Source: Todiramphus chloris collaris (lineage: Eukaryota > Chordata > Aves > Coraciiformes > Alcedinidae). From it: a stretch of 64,000 bases of DNA. Below the pieces are notes generated by a model that saw only the letters and a list, made by a program, of their open reading frames with translations, was not told the origin of the DNA and did not search any database. The DNA is taken from the NCBI GenBank assembly GCA_025345505.1, contig JANVCC010000014.1, positions 588,559 to 652,558 on the forward strand. The letters are read 5' to 3'. Position 1 is the first letter of the stretch, and every line of letters begins with the position of its first letter. The position numbers and the translations under genes were made by a program. This document shows positions 1-11,768 of this stretch, piece after piece.

Positions 1-3000
1 CATAATAACAGGTATGAAGTTTTCAGACTAGCCTTAAACAAAAAATTCCCCAAGCCAAAACATGATGTTAATCAAAAAAGATGATCTGTAAATATTCAGA
101 TTTTGCATTTAACGTAATATAATACAACCGATAATGAAAATGTTCATGTTTATACAGTGCCAAAAGCAAAGGAAAAATACCCAGGATATTAAGTAGTAGC
201 CGGAAATGTCCTTCTTTCCATAACTTCACTGAATCAATTCAACAGACATTATTCTTTGCTCTGTCCTCTTTGTACTAGGGTACAAAGGGTACTAGGGTAC
301 AAACTGATGCTAGCTGAGCAAATGCAGAGAAATTGCTACCAAGCTTGGTACATCTCCCAGAAGCTAAGGATCTGTACCTTAAGTAACTCCAAGAAAATTA
401 GGAGTGTTCCTCACTGTCAAGAAACATATGGGGAAAAAAAGTTACCATCAAAAAAGAAGCTATACTCCTGCACAATAGAAGACATCACGTATTTTCTGGA
501 AATACCAGGTCTGTGGCAGTATCACCAGGGGCTGCTTCTTCAGCTCTGCCCTCTGACAGAACCACCATTATTGGGGTTCTTCTGGGGAGACCCAGAACCT
601 ACAATTCAGCAAAGGTGAACAGCATCCTCAGAGCAGAAGGAAGACCTCAGCTTTCTAGGCTGCAAGATTAACCAGAACAAGAGGAGCGGGTTACACAGAT
701 GAGGGGAATTCCACTGAGCTCTACGGAGATTTGATAAATACTTGTGTTGAACTACTTGTTTAAAACCATCATCATCTTAAGGGACAAGCAATTATGTTAA
801 ATAAATTAAAACAACCAAACAATAACAACAACATAAACACCCTGTCATACAGTTTCCAGGCCCTGTGAGAGACACTGGGAAAGAATCTCACAGAACTAGT
901 TGCAGAGAACCCAACAAATGACTTCATAGCTGCCTCAGCCAGAGGCTGCCAAAATGACTGCGTACAAACCTCTAACCTAATATCAAGGTATGCAATGAAG
1001 TATGTTTGGTGCTGGTGACAAGCTCTCAATTACTATGTATTTTAATTTTTCATGTCCTCTAAATCCAGAGAAAAGCACAGACACACTGCTTTGTTGTCTT
1101 CTTCCCCTCTCCCTTTTGTCCTGTCTCCCACTCATCTCCAAGCAGACCCGAATTCAAATCAAGCATGTGCACCTTACATTTGCTGACATTGCAACAGATC
1201 CCTGTACCTCAGGATAATCCCAGTAGTGTTAAACTTGTCCAGAAAACCTAAATCATACATCCAAAGTTAAAATAGTTTGCAGATACCTCAGCTAAGCAAA
1301 CTCTAGTAACATTTTGATCACAATTTCCAGAAGAAGCTAATGAAAAAAGGACCTTTCAAATCTCCTATTATCATAGGTTAGTAAGTTATAGGTATTGAAG
1401 AAAACAATGAATAAGGAGTTGCTTAAATGGAGTGTTTAAAAGGACAGTTGTGCAAGTAAACTGCTCCTTACTGCAATTTTTCCAAAAGGTTAAATGAGTA
1501 AATGAAAGCATACATAAAAAACAATACAAACCAAAAAAACACTGAAGGCTACTTTAGCAATAAATTTATTCTCAAAAGACACAGAGTCAGCAAAGAAAAG
1601 CACTTTTGTGTTAAGCAACAAGTATCTTCAGACAAATAAAAGTAATAAAACAACTACTGAGCAGGAGGTGGGAGGTAGGTTTATACAAAAAGCAAACTGT
1701 GAAATGAGGGAGAGTTTAAATCTTAAAATACAATGTTTTAAATAACAACCACAAAACTGAACAAATAATCTGGCATCTGCAAATTCTTTTAGCTACAGAA
1801 GCTAAATCTTTACTTAAGAAATACATCTAAAAATACACAAGCTACTCATCAAATGTTCAGCAAACTGGTACGGCAAATTACCACATCTTGCTTACCCTTG
1901 CACGCCGTGGGGCAAAAGCTGTGGTCAGAGCAACAAGGAAGCAAACTGCCACACACAGACAGCTTCTAAGAAACTCTTACTAATACCTCACACAGGAAAG
2001 AAAACAATTGCCTGTTTTGAGAATCAGGTGCGGGATACATATTAGGGCCTTCTTAACAGAGTGAATCATTACAGAGACAATTAAATAGGTAATCGAACTA
2101 TTGAAGGAAACCATGCAACATTAAATTATTTCTGGTGCAAGGAGAGAAGCATGTCACAGCTATTTCAAAATCATACAGGACCCCACTAATCCATTAAGGA
2201 TCCACAAGGGGGTTAAAATAAAAAGGTTTTATCATTACTTGTTCTTTCATCTAATCCCTATTTTCAGGGAAGCAGTGAAGCAGCGATACTTGACTTGCAT
2301 CATTTATATTGTTCTTTGGAACACTGTCCCTGTCAGTAAATGTTTTCTTTTTATGACTAAGAATTATGGATCAGATTTTCACGTAAATTTGGGAAAGTAA
2401 ACAATTTACCTGAAAATTCCATTTAACTGAAATCAAAGACAATGAAGCATTAAATCTAGTGTACACAGGGTTTCCTTCACTGACTTTAAGCTACAAAAGA
2501 AGATTTGATCTTTTATGTTCAAAAGACAAAGGTATAGGTATTTAAAATTCATTGCAACTGGATTTTTTTTCGTTGAGTGCACCAGTATGCATAACTTTCA
2601 ATTCTTTGTGGTGAGACAATAGGATTTATTATGCAAAACACCTAATGTGAACAGTATTAAGTTTTCAAGCAAAATGTTTTCAAGCTGTGGAACCCAATGG
2701 CTAATACCATTGACTCCACATGAATTATGAGAAAAGTAATTGTATGATGCCACATGGATTTCTAAATCTGCTCATTTCTCTTGTCTGGATTACCACACAG
2801 CACACAAAGATGAGAATTTAGAAATCATTATTGCCAGCAGTGGCTCCTCATTTTTAATACCTAGCAAGAGTTTCTCAGAACAAACCAAGAACTTTCAAGC
2901 AAGTAACTTTGGTGAGTTATTTTAAAGTCTGTCCTGCAGCTACAGATGACAGCAAAAGTAATGGGAATCACTACAGGCAGCGTGATTTTATGTGAAACTT

Positions 3001-5200
3001 GTTACATTTTTTTAGTCAAGATCACCAACTTCTTATGCAACTTACTCATAGTAGTAATATCTCTGACACTGCCAGAAGCAAAATCCTTCAACAGGCCTGA
3101 AAACCAATTCCAGTGCAACTAAAAGCCTCATTTAGAATCCACACCAGCAAGCAGACAGGGTGGTGCTCACTTTGATGTTCAAAGAAAAAAGAGAGAGAGA
3201 ATGAACAACCAGGTATTCACTGAGAATTAGGAGTGACTCATCAAAAATAATCACTGCATGAATTACATGCACCCACCAGCTTCAAGAGAAGTTTAAGTAG
3301 GGTAAGGTTTTTTTCCATAATCCATTAGACATATTTTTTTAAACATATTCAGGTTTTTCTTCTGATAGAGAAAGGAAAATGTGCTCTAGCCATGGCTCCT
3401 AGAGTAGCAACTCAATTTTGCCAAGTTGCCCCCTCCAAAACTGCAATAGGAGACCAGAGACTTACATGCTACAACTTTCCTACAAGCATATTCTAATAAC
3501 ACACTGTCTTACAGATAAAAATAAAGAGTAGATAAACGAACATCTAAAAGCCTCCACGGGATGGTTAACTCCCCAGTATGTACTGCCGTTCATAATAACC
3601 AACAAGGTACAATTGCTTTCTTAAATTCCGACCTGGTACCATCTGTTGCTCTTTTGACATCTGCTCCCTTTTACTTCAGATACAACCTGCAGGATGGGCA
3701 GACTGCAGGCTGGACCTGTGCCAGATGAGCCCAAAGCACCTTTCTGGAATCTAGAGTGACAGTGACATAACACAGCCCCAACTCACATCTCTATTCCCCC
3801 TCTCACACATAGGTCTCTATGCATCCTCACCCAGAAGCATGTATCAGTTGAAGATGTGTTGAGCTACTGTAAAGATAAAGGAAGCTATAGGCCTTCTCAC
3901 TTCTCTGGCTTAGCACAACCATATCAGAAGCACTTGGAACAGAAAACTCTGCTCCACAGCCTTAAAAGCAGTCAGGAAGTATTTTAAGTAGGCAAAACGA
4001 AGAATGATGTCAGACAATGACCTATGTCAGACCACCATCAGAAATTATTATGCAAGTTTTCAGCAAAGAGGCAGTTCTTGCCCTAATGAACAAATGACAG
4101 CTGGTGTGTGGAATTCCCACGCTGCCTTGGTCTGGGTCCATTAGTAGAAACATTTACATTACTGATGAAGGTCGCGCAACCAACTCTTTACATGGACCTT
4201 TTTATAACAGACTATAAATTGACATTTGATGGCATGCAATATTTCTCTTGGTATAACAAAGTTCTATTTGATCCAAAACCAGATTCTCTCTATTCCTTTA
4301 TTAAAACAATACTGAATTTTAGTAGACAGGATTATGACTGTTGGAAGGCTACAGAAAAAAAAAAGACTTGTTTCTCCCTTTGTGTAGCTTTTACGGTGTA
4401 TCTTTCCATTAAGAACAGCGACTTTCTGCTTCAACACTCTGCAATTTTGTTATCCAACAGACAGTAAATGATCCTTATGAGAAATTAAATGCAACATTAT
4501 AATATGCAAATAAGTGTAACGCATAGCACCCAAAATTAGTCCCAAAACAGTCACACACCAGTTTGAAAAAAAAATTAGCAGTAATTGCTTAAGGAATACA
4601 AAGACAGAACTGAGGACCTGATACACTGTTAGGTGTTTCCAGGCTTTCCATCCTCCTTAAGAAAAAAAACAAAGAAAAAAACCCCAACAAACCAGAACAC
4701 CTCCCAACCACAATCTTCTGATCCTTTTATTTGCAGACTCCCTTTCTGCACCTTCCCCCAATACTGAGGTGCCACGTACATTAATTCAAAGCCAGGATCT
4801 ACCAGGCCAAATGCCCAAGGAAGGTATGTCTGCAACACCCTTCAAATGGCTCAGTAAACCCAACTTCGGGGGGCTGCTGCCCAACTTATTCCTCAGTTTT
4901 GAGAGCACGTTCAAGAAACAAAACAGTACCCGCACCCACCTCTTGTGGTTAGTCCTAAACCGATCAGTCCCTCCTCCCTTTACAGCTCCTGAATAAAACC
5001 ACTATGTAAGAAGGGGCGTGAGAAAGGTTTCTCTGAACCTGCCTGAGGTTGAGGGAGCCCACCCCAGCCTGTCACCCTGCAGATCCACCAGGAAAGTGCA
5101 CAGAGGCCTGGGCAGGCCAATCTGTACGTGAGCAGAAGGCATAAATGAGTTTAGCTCTTTCATCCCACCAGACAGATGGTTTAAATCCTAATCCGAGACT
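1..5200. other. No exon seen; probable intron 1 of the GYG2-like gene
   Basis: This AT-rich stretch has no recognisable exon, CR1 copy or LTR on either strand. The open frames in it are short and resemble no protein I know. If the CpG-island gene to its right is GYG2, this is its first intron. A minor 17-bp tandem pair (TACTAGGGTACAAA plus three bases) sits at 272-305. Confidence 0.4.
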
Positions 5201-5419
5201 GCTAATTACAGCACAGTACTCCGCTGATAACGAAACGGCGGAGACCCTCAACCGCACCACGGAGCGAGGCTGGAGAAGGCCCCGGGGGGTGCCGGCCTGC
5301 GCTGCCGGAGCCGCCCCGCCATGCCCAAGAGACCTGCCGAACACAACCGAAGCGGGACGCTGCCAAACGCGACGGCAGCCCCTCGGGCGGAGCCCGGAGG
5401 CCGGAGGCAAGGTACTCAC

Positions 5420-5426
5420 CGGACAT
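5420..5426 (-). CDS. GYG2: First coding exon, probably glycogenin-2 (GYG2), partial
   Basis: On the minus strand the sequence GCAGGATGTCCG is followed directly by the splice donor GTGAGTACC. This gives a first coding exon of Met-Ser plus one base (phase 1), within a CpG island. The rest of the protein is not in the window, so the identity rests on synteny. In human the gene downstream of XG on the same strand is GYG2, a self-glucosylating glycogen primer, and a GYG2 isoform starting with a very short first exon would fit. No glycogenin motif can be seen here. An unrelated gene or a non-coding first exon is possible. Confidence 0.4.
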
Positions 5427-6034
5427 CCTGCGGCAGGCGGAGGCCGGCGGGGCAGGGGCACAGCCCACGGCTCGGGCCCACGGCGCCCACCTCTGCCGCC
5501 GCCTCACCTGCTCGCGGCAGGCCCGGCAAATCGCGAAATGGGATTAGCCTCTTTCCTGCTGAAGACAGTGGTAGGTGAATTATATTCGCAGGGACTCCTG
5601 CGCAGCAGCAGAGAAACGGCATTAAGCGGCAGAGATCGTTTAGGACGGTTGGCACGACCCACCCCGCCCCCCGTTCCCGACGCTGGATTTATTGCAAAGG
5701 GACCGTCCTTCTCTCGCTCCCCTGCCCCACCGTCGGGCCCCGCAGCGCCCTGCGCCCGAGGCAGGGCAATGCCCGGACCTCGGCCCCGGCAGCCGCCGCC
5801 TGAAGGGGCCCGCCCCGCACCTGCCCCGCCGCTCCGGGACCGCCCGGCAACCCCCACGTCCGGAGCCCCCCAAGGCGCGGCGGCATCGGCATCACGGCGC
5901 CTCCTGGCGGCCCGACGTGGCGCTCCCGACCCAGGGGCCGCCGGGCGGCAGCGCCCAGACCGCCCTCCCGGCGCGGGCGGCGGCGCCCCGCGGCGCCCTC
6001 CCGGCATGACGGGGGCAGGGGGGTGTCGCTGCCT

Positions 6035-6101
6035 GTCCCATCCCGTCCCCTCGCCTCCTCTCCTCTCCCGTCCCGTCCCGTCCCGTCCCATCTCGTCTCG
6101 T
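6035..6101. repeat. CCCGT/CCTCT pyrimidine minisatellite
   Basis: Imperfect pentamer run, with four consecutive CCCGT-type units at about 6068-6090 passing into CTCGT units. It lies inside the CpG island and is strongly strand-asymmetric (C/T on plus, G/A on minus). Confidence 0.85.
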
Positions 6102-6539
6102 GCGCGCTGCGGGTTTCAGCGCGACCTCCAGTGAGGCTCCCCGCGGGCGATCCGCCCCCACTGCCCGGGGGCGCTGGGGATCAGGAGATGGGCCCTCGCA
6201 CAACCTGCCGCGGTTGTTTCCAGGCTACCGGGCGAGGGGTGCCGACCGGCCCCTGGCGGGGCTGCGCGGCGGCTTAAGCCGACATCGACGAAAAGAAGAA
6301 GCCCTGTGACAGGGAGGGAGGGCCCCGCACCGGGGCTGCGCATCCGCCGCGCTGGGAGCAGAGAGCGCCCGGCAGTGATCCCGGTGCGGGGATCTGTAGC
6401 CTGCGGAGGCCAGAGGGTCACGGCGACAGGTGACAAAACGCCGGGCCTCGTGGGCCGTGTCCCACCACCCATGCTCCTTTGATTGCAGTGCAGCCTCCCC
6501 ACGCTGCGCAGTCGTATGCAGAAATGGAGCGGAAAAATG

Positions 6540-7281
6540 ATCATAGAAGGGTCTGGGTTGGAAGGGACCTTTCAAGGTCATCTAGTCCAACCTCCCTACA
6601 GGGAGCAGGGACATCTGCAACTAGAGCAGGTTGCTCAGAGCCCCGGCCAACCTCACCTGGAATGTTGCCAGGGATGGGGCATCTTCTACCTCTCCGGGCA
6701 ACCTGGGACAGTGTTTCATCACTTCCAGTGTAAAAAATTTTTTCATCTAGTCTGAATCAACCCTGTTTTAGTTTAAAACCATTACCCCTCATCCTGTTGC
6801 AATTGTCTCCATCTTTCTGATAGGCCCCCTTTAGGAACTGAAAGATTACAATAAGGACTGCCTAGAACCTTCTCTTTTCCAGACCAAACAATGCCCACAT
6901 TCTCAACCTGTCTTCATAGGAGAGATGTTTCAGGCCTATGATCATTTCTGTGACCCTCTTCTGGACCCGCTCCAACAGGTGCATGTCTTTCTTGTACTGA
7001 GGACTTCAGAGCTGGACAGAGTTATTTCAGATGGTGTCTCACCGGAGCAGAGGGGGAGAATTGTCTCCCTCTACCCTCTGGACACACTTCTTTTGATGCA
7101 GCCTTGTGGGATGCAAGTACACATCGCTGGGTCATGTCCAGCTTTTCATCCAGCAGTACCCTCAAGTTCTTCTCCACAGGGTTGCTTTCAATCCCTTCAT
7201 CCTCTAGCCTGTATTAATACTGGAGAGTGTCCTGACCTGGGCACAGGACCTTGCACTTGGCCTTGTTCCATGCAGCCCTTT
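6540..7281 (-). mobile_element. CR1 LINE fragment, 3' part, antisense
   Basis: Starts with the CR1 tail on the minus strand (ATCATAGAA on plus), followed by the standard CR1 3' block GGTTGGAAGGGACCTTTCAA and GTCCAACCTCC. It continues through the usual anti-sense text of the C-terminal part of ORF2 (GACCCGCTCCAACAGG, CACAGGACCTTGCACTTGG). The 5' end is truncated near 7281, as is normal for CR1. Frames are broken, so no protein is expected. It begins about 70 bp outside the CpG island. Confidence 0.93.
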
Positions 7282-7534
7282 AAGGAAAACATCGATACCT
7301 TTGATGGTGAAGATCAGAGTGCTGAAAAAAGATCTTAAGAGTAAGCAGACAATGACTCCAGTATGGCTTATGGTAACGCAGACACATGGGATTCACTGAG
7401 AGGTAAGGGAGTCTACCCAGTAACTTTTCTGTAGCCACCATAACCCCTATGGGTGCACACAGTTTGATAACTTGACACCCAGATAAATAAATTATTTTCA
7501 GAAACCTTGTGCTGTTTGGACTCCTATACCCAGA
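7282..7534. other. Unique spacer between two CR1 copies
   Basis: About 250 bp with no recognisable CR1 text. It separates the 5'-truncated ends of two CR1 copies that point away from each other. Confidence 0.5.
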
Positions 7535-9038
7535 CAGCATCCATGTGTGCTGAAAGAGCTGACTGATACTGTTGTTGAGCAGCTCTCCGTCATTTTTGAA
7601 AATCATGGAGAACAGGAGAGGTGCCTGAGGACTGGAAGAAAGCCAGTGTCACTCCAGACTTCAAAAAGGGCAAGAGGGAAGACCCAAGCAACTACAGACC
7701 AGTCAGCCTCACCTCCACCCCTGGAAAGGTGATGGAGCAGCTCATTCTGTAGGCCATATCTAACCACATGGAAGAAAAGAAGGTTATCAGGAGTAGCCAA
7801 CAATGATTTACCAAAGGGAAGTCCCACTTGACTAATGTGATATCCTTCTATGAAACCATGACCAAATGGGTAGATGAAGGGAGAGCAGCGGGTGTTATTT
7901 ACCTTGATTTCAGTAAGGCTTTTGATACTGTCTGCCATAACATCCTCGTAGAAAAACTCAAGAAATGTGGCATAGACAGTTGGTCTGTGAGGTGGATTGA
8001 AAACTGGCTCAACAACAGAGTTCACAGGGTTGTCATCAGCGGTGCAGGGTCAAGCTTGAGGCCTGTGGCCAGTGGTGTTCCCCAGGGATCAGTACTGGGT
8101 CCAGTTTTGTTCAATCTCTTCATCAACGACCTGGACAAGGGGATAGAGTGTACCCTCAGCAAGCTTGCTGAAGATACGAAACTAGGAGGGTTGTCTGACA
8201 CACCAGAAGGCTGTGCTGCTATCCACAAGATCTGGACAGGCTGGAGAGCTGGCTGAAGGTGAACCTTATGGGGTTCAGTAAGGACAAGCGTAGAGTCCTG
8301 CGTCTGTGAAGGAATAACACCAGGCACTGGTACATGTTAGGGGTTGCCTGGCTGGAAGGCAGCACCACGAAGAAAGACCTTGGAGTCCTAGTGGATAGCA
8401 AGTTATCCATGAGACAGCAATGTGCCCTTGCAGCCAGGAAGGCCAATGGCATCCTGGGGTGCATTAAGAAAACTGTGCCCAGCAGGTGTAAGGAGGTTCT
8501 CCTCCCCCTCTACTCTGCCCTGGTGAGACCACAACTGGAATACTGTGTCCAGTTTTGGGCTCCCCAGTTTAAGAGACAGGGATATACTGGAAAGAGTCCA
8601 GTGGAGAGCTACGAGGATGGTTAAGAGATTTGAACATCTCCTCTGTGAGGAAAGACTGAGAGAACTGGGGCTGTTTAGTCTTGAGAAGACTAAGAGGAGA
8701 CCTTATTAATGTCTACAAATATCTGAAGGGTGGGTGTCAAATGGAAGGAGCCAATCTCTTTTCTGTAGTGCCCAGTAATAGGTCAAGGAAAAATAGGTAT
8801 AAACTTGAGCATAGAAGGTTCCACCTCAACATAAGGAGGAACTTCTTTACTGTGAGGGTGACAGAGCACTGGAACAGGCTGCCCAGAGAGGTGGAGTCAC
8901 CTTCGCTAGAGACTTCCAAAACCCGTCTGGTTGCCTTCCTGTGCTAAATGCCCTAGGTGATTCTGCTCTGGCAGGGGAGTTGGACTCAATGATCTCTAGA
9001 GGTCACTTCCAACCCCTAATATTCTAAGATTCTATGAT
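7535..9038 (+). mobile_element. CR1 LINE, 5'-truncated, with ORF2 reverse transcriptase remnant
   Basis: This is the longest CR1 copy in the window. It carries the ORF2 reverse transcriptase region in plus orientation, including the strongly CR1-like stretches [11 protein letters not shown] (about 7900-7935) and [11 protein letters not shown] (about 8070-8102). It ends in the typical tail ATTCTAAGATTCTATGAT at 9021-9038. The element is dead: there is a stop near 7750 and there are frameshifts near 8256 and 8610. The catalytic FADD box reads LAED (about 8160-8175), so one of the two metal-binding aspartates has become glutamate. Confidence 0.96.
7828..8256 (+). pseudogene. CR1 ORF2 reverse transcriptase fragment (inactive)
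   Basis: A 142-codon open stretch covering the palm of a non-LTR reverse transcriptase. The block with the first catalytic aspartate (YLDFSKAFD) and the [11 protein letters not shown] block are intact. The FADDTKL block, normally holding the other two aspartates, is altered to LAEDTKL. The stretch starts and stops arbitrarily within the truncated element and is out of frame with the remaining C-terminal part (about 8334-8947). Even if translated it could not be a working enzyme. Confidence 0.9.
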
Positions 9039-9047
9039 ACATATTTT

Positions 9048-9074
<27 letters not shown>
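9048..9074. repeat. (CA)n microsatellite
   Basis: About thirteen perfect CA units, 10 bp after the CR1 tail and then passing into GCACATATA. Likely length-polymorphic. Confidence 0.95.
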
Positions 9075-9079
<5 letters not shown>

Positions 9080-11314
9080 TATATTCACACAGTGTATCTT
9101 TGCAAGGTAGTTTCAGGCTGATGTGGTTCAGTAGAGGCATCTTTGCATCAAACTTCCGTGAAAATCAGTAGCTGCTTAGCAAAGGACAACAATTTAAGAC
9201 AGTGTGCTATTGAAGAAAATGCACATACCTTTAATAATTAAATCTTTATTTCCAGCAGTTTGCCGGAGACCAGTTTTGCCACTCCAAGCTGCCACGTTTT
9301 TTCTCTCACACTGGGAGTATCCTAAAGGTCCACTGGAGAAGAGGATGTCATTGCTCCAGTAGTGGCAGAGGTGTTTGAGGAAGGAAGGACATAAATGCAT
9401 GGGAAATAAAGCTTTATTTATCCTGCAGAAAAGAAAATCTCACAAAATATGCTTATCATCAGCTTATATAGACAGGTCAACGGAACAACATACTTATGAG
9501 TAGCAAGGTAAGTTTTTTAGATATTTTTACTAGTAGATCTATTTCAGTTGAAGGACTTTAAAATAATCAAAAGCATTTTCTTGGTAATAAAAGTGATGTC
9601 TACATTTAGATGATTTTCTGTTTTATTCATGTACCAGCAGCAGTATATTGGTCATGTGTTGATGTCATTAGACCAAAGCAATTTCCACTGGGTAAAAAAT
9701 TCTTTTGAAAATACTATGAACAAATTTAAATAAATTGTAATTATATTTCAAAACAAAAAAAATCTTAATAATGAGCATATATACTTCTCTGGACATTACT
9801 CCAATTAAAATATCTTCTTAAGCTGTTTTCTTTTTTTTTTTTTTTTTTCTCCTTAATATTTTTAATTTGAAGGGGTTTTTTTTTTCTTCCCTAGCAGAAC
9901 AGAGATGTATTTGTATATAAAAGGCATATGTCCCAGCAAGTAACAAACAAAAAAAAAATTAACTCAGATCATCTTAGATAAAACACAGTATGTGTTTATT
10001 GAAAATTTTCAAGAGAAAAAGCAAAATATATGTTTTCATTTTTAAACAAACAACTGAAGTGTCAACCGCAAAACATTTTAACAGTTCATTAATCAAAACT
10101 TTGTCTACCTGGCAAAATCTGTTTTAACCATTAACGTGGAAAATTAGTATTTTTTAAGAAATATCAAGTGTTTTTGGAAACAATATTAGAAGTTTGTTAA
10201 CATTCATAAAATGAAAGTGATATTCACAATGGTGCTCATTTGTTTCTGTATCATCAAGATGTTTCCATATTTAAAATGATGTACAGTATCATATCCTACT
10301 TTCAGGACCAAAATAAAGATTATGGGAGTCTCCTCAGTGTCTGATGCATATCAATTTCAAATATAATTTAGATAAAATAGTATTTTATGAAAAGAATACT
10401 TTTTCAGATTGTTTTTCTCTCAACAGTTTAATAAACACAAAACCATGTTTACCTTCATCTATATGGAATTTCAGTAAGAAAAAAGCATGCTTCACATATA
10501 AGATGAAGATAAAAACAGAGATTTCCTCTATGCTTTAAAGAGTTAGCTGAAATGCCTGTATTGCAGAACTGTGTCAGTAAACTACTAGTTTCGCCAGCTT
10601 TCATCTTCATTTCATTCCTTCTCTAGTATTTTAATTAAGTTAGCTAAATGAAGTCAAAGAGACAGGAAAAGTGTTAGTTATTCTTGATAGATTTGTCTAC
10701 ATAAGGACATTTGTTAGCACAGCAAGGTTGATCAGAAGAAGGGAAGAAGATGAAACAGCCTTGCTAGCAAAACTGTATCAACCATACCTCCACATATGTA
10801 TGAAGTCTAAAAGTTGATATGACATAAATTTTATAAAACGAAGTGTCACAGACTCTTTCTTAATTGTTCTGAAAACTTTGTACCTCTTTTCCCTTTACAG
10901 AAATTATGAATAGTATGGTTCTTAAAAAAAAAAACAGCCTACCAGATTACTCCCTTTAAAGGCTCTTAGAAGAGGACCTAGGTTTTCAAGAAAAGAAACA
11001 AAATTTACATCAACTGTCAGTTCCTGAGAAGAGCTAAACAGCATCTCAGTAATAAATAAATAAATAAAAATCAGCATGTGTTCCTCTCATTTTTATTTTT
11101 TAAACAGTGTTTCGTCAATGTACATATTCTTTTCATGATATATTTTGAAATTAAGAATTAATTTTCCATCTATAGCTCCTTTCACTTTGCTAGAATTCAG
11201 ACATAAATACAAAGTAAAGACAGTGAATTTTTTAATCTTTTATACAGCTTCAAGCTTTCCTTAGACATTATAGACAACAGAGAAATATGCTAAAAAAAAT
11301 CCAACATGTATGAA
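9075..11314. other. Intergenic AT-rich DNA between XG and the CpG-island gene
   Basis: No exon, CR1 copy or LTR recognised. It contains a T tract at about 9831-9848 and other A/T runs. This would be the spacer between the XG 3' end and the upstream side of the next minus-strand gene. Confidence 0.5.
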
Positions 11315-11751
11315 TGGAAATGGCAATTTCTTTATTCCTGTTCCATCAGAGGGATTCATTATTTTGTCTAATTTGGAAAATGGGGGGGAAAAAAAATTCT
11401 GTGACTCAAGTGCTCACAAACCAAAATCTTACCATTTTTAACTTATATTAAAATTGTTTTCTTTGTTGTTTAAAATAACTTCTGAACTAAAATGCATACC
11501 CAACCCTTATGAATTCAGGTCAGGTAGTCCAATACAATCCCTGGACATTTTAAACGCATATTTGATGACATAAAGCTTAAGGTGCAAGGGTGACATCAGG
11601 TGAGAGAGCAAGATTGTAGAGTCTCAACAAAGTGTTCATGAGAGGAAGATTTTCTTTTGTGAGAATGAAGTAGAAAAAAGTTGTTGGATCGTGGTCTGAA
11701 TGTCACCAACCAAAGGAGCCTGTGGTCAGAAGTAACTCTTCTTTCAGCAGC
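11315..11751 (-). other. XG: Probable XG 3' UTR with AATAAA
   Basis: Downstream of the proposed XG stop codon, the first minus-strand AATAAA (TTTATT on plus at 11331-11336) gives a 3' UTR of roughly 435 nt. No closer canonical signal was found. The cleavage site is an estimate. Confidence 0.4.
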
Positions 11752-11768
11752 TTACACCGTAGCCCTAC
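11752..11768 (-). CDS. XG: XG last coding exon (tail GRATV-stop)
   Basis: A strong acceptor (TTCATTTTTCAG) precedes GTAGGGCTACGGTGTAA, which in the phase set by the upstream exon reads Gly-Arg-Ala-Thr-Val-stop. The tail from the CF pair becomes ten residues, the length of the human XG tail, also ending in V. The residues themselves are not conserved, so this is supported by splice signal, phase and length only. Confidence 0.6.

Larger units (their letters stand above)
5215..6470 (-). promoter_or_regulatory. CpG-island promoter
   Basis: About 1.25 kb is strongly GC-rich and full of CpG, in contrast to AT-rich DNA on both sides. On the minus strand it contains a good translation start (A at -3) followed seven bases later by a consensus GTGAGT splice donor, so it reads as a housekeeping-type promoter plus first exon of a leftward gene. 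The transcription start cannot be placed; no TATA box stands out. A CCCGT-repeat tract lies inside it. Long frames in all six phases here reflect base composition, not protein coding. Confidence 0.8.

Noticed and set aside
5145-6134. 329-codon open frame on plus across the CpG island (and 195-codon frame on minus)
   Set aside because: Pro/Arg/Gly/Ala-rich translation in every frame is a product of GC composition; stop codons are rare there. No family resemblance and no sensible splice pattern.
6925-7338. 137-codon frame on plus
   Set aside because: Antisense strand of a CR1 fragment; not a gene.
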